Made by a program: the position numbers and the translations under genes. From the NCBI RefSeq assembly GCF_030915445.1, contig NZ_CP133264.1:1550001-1614000 (forward strand): a stretch of DNA of 64,000 nucleotides. Reading direction: 5' to 3'. Shown one piece after another: positions 63,903 to 64,000 of the stretch. The DNA comes from Clostridium sp. OS1-26. GTDB taxonomy: Bacteria; Bacillota; Clostridia; Clostridiales; Clostridiaceae. Within the stretch, counting starts at the first letter, position 1. The number at the start of each line of letters is the position of its first letter. The notes below the pieces were generated by a model that was not told where the DNA came from, ran no database searches, and worked only from the letters and a program-made list of their open reading frames with translations.

Positions 63903-64000
63903 GATAAATTTATTGTCTGTGTCTTTATTTATGTGTATATTTTATTGAGTTATTGTTTAAAATTTAGAAAGAGATATCCCCATTAACTTATCAACATTGT

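Overview
The base composition is strongly AT-rich, start codons include many TTG and GTG, and the genes present are a GerA/B/C germinant receptor, YpeB, SpoIIR, YabG, SipL, Veg, CotS-type coat proteins and D-proline reductase. Together these point to an anaerobic, endospore-forming, Stickland-fermenting Clostridium (cluster I-like). The species cannot be named from the sequence alone.

Layout. 1-3.6 kb: 3' end of ileS (with a frameshift), a CcpA-like LacI regulator and a DedA membrane protein. 3.7-10.2 kb: a probable defence or restriction module, made of an SF1 helicase with a long internal insertion and a C-terminal PD-(D/E)XK-type nuclease domain (frameshifted), followed by a zinc-ribbon DUF1156-like DNA methyltransferase. 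10.26-10.44 kb: a compact, highly structured RNA candidate. 10.4-29.0 kb: the proline reductase locus, with the sigma-54 activator PrdR followed by two tandem prd units, each prdC-prdA-small gene-prdB-prdD-prdE-prdF-TSUP transporter. Each unit has its own -24/-12 promoter. Unit 1 encodes a cysteine PrdC and an extra stand-alone PrdA N-terminal domain protein; unit 2 encodes a selenocysteine PrdC. Both prdB genes read through UGA with a SECIS-like hairpin.

29.1-33.4 kb: a mannose-1-phosphate guanylyltransferase gene is split by a 3,153-bp element that carries a large serine recombinase. Joining the two halves at a shared GACC core restores one 355-codon reading frame. The junction predicted for the excised circle is a 50-bp near-palindrome typical of a serine-recombinase attP. 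A sigma-K-like promoter precedes the gene, and spore-coat genes lie close by. The layout therefore resembles the sporulation-excised skin elements, and it is the most interesting object in the window.

33.5-38.7 kb: two 109-aa paralogues, a DMT transporter, larC-larB and a solute-binding lipoprotein. 38.8-47.4 kb: spore-coat region with two family-4 glycosyltransferases, three CotS-family kinase-fold proteins and one shorter CotS-like protein, YajQ, a 300-bp palindromic repeat and YabG. 47.5-63.9 kb: veg, sipL, cyanophycinase and cyanophycin synthetase, ispE, a germinant-receptor operon, spoIIR, a glycolipid-type glycosyltransferase, ypeB, a ThiI-like PP-loop protein and a DUF1934 protein.

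Six otherwise intact genes (helicase, prdR, glycosyltransferase 2, sipL, cphA and a 63-aa membrane protein) each lack exactly one A in a short A-run preceded by C. ileS carries a seventh small indel. Undercalled homopolymers are the simplest explanation, so each of these genes is described as one CDS across the break.
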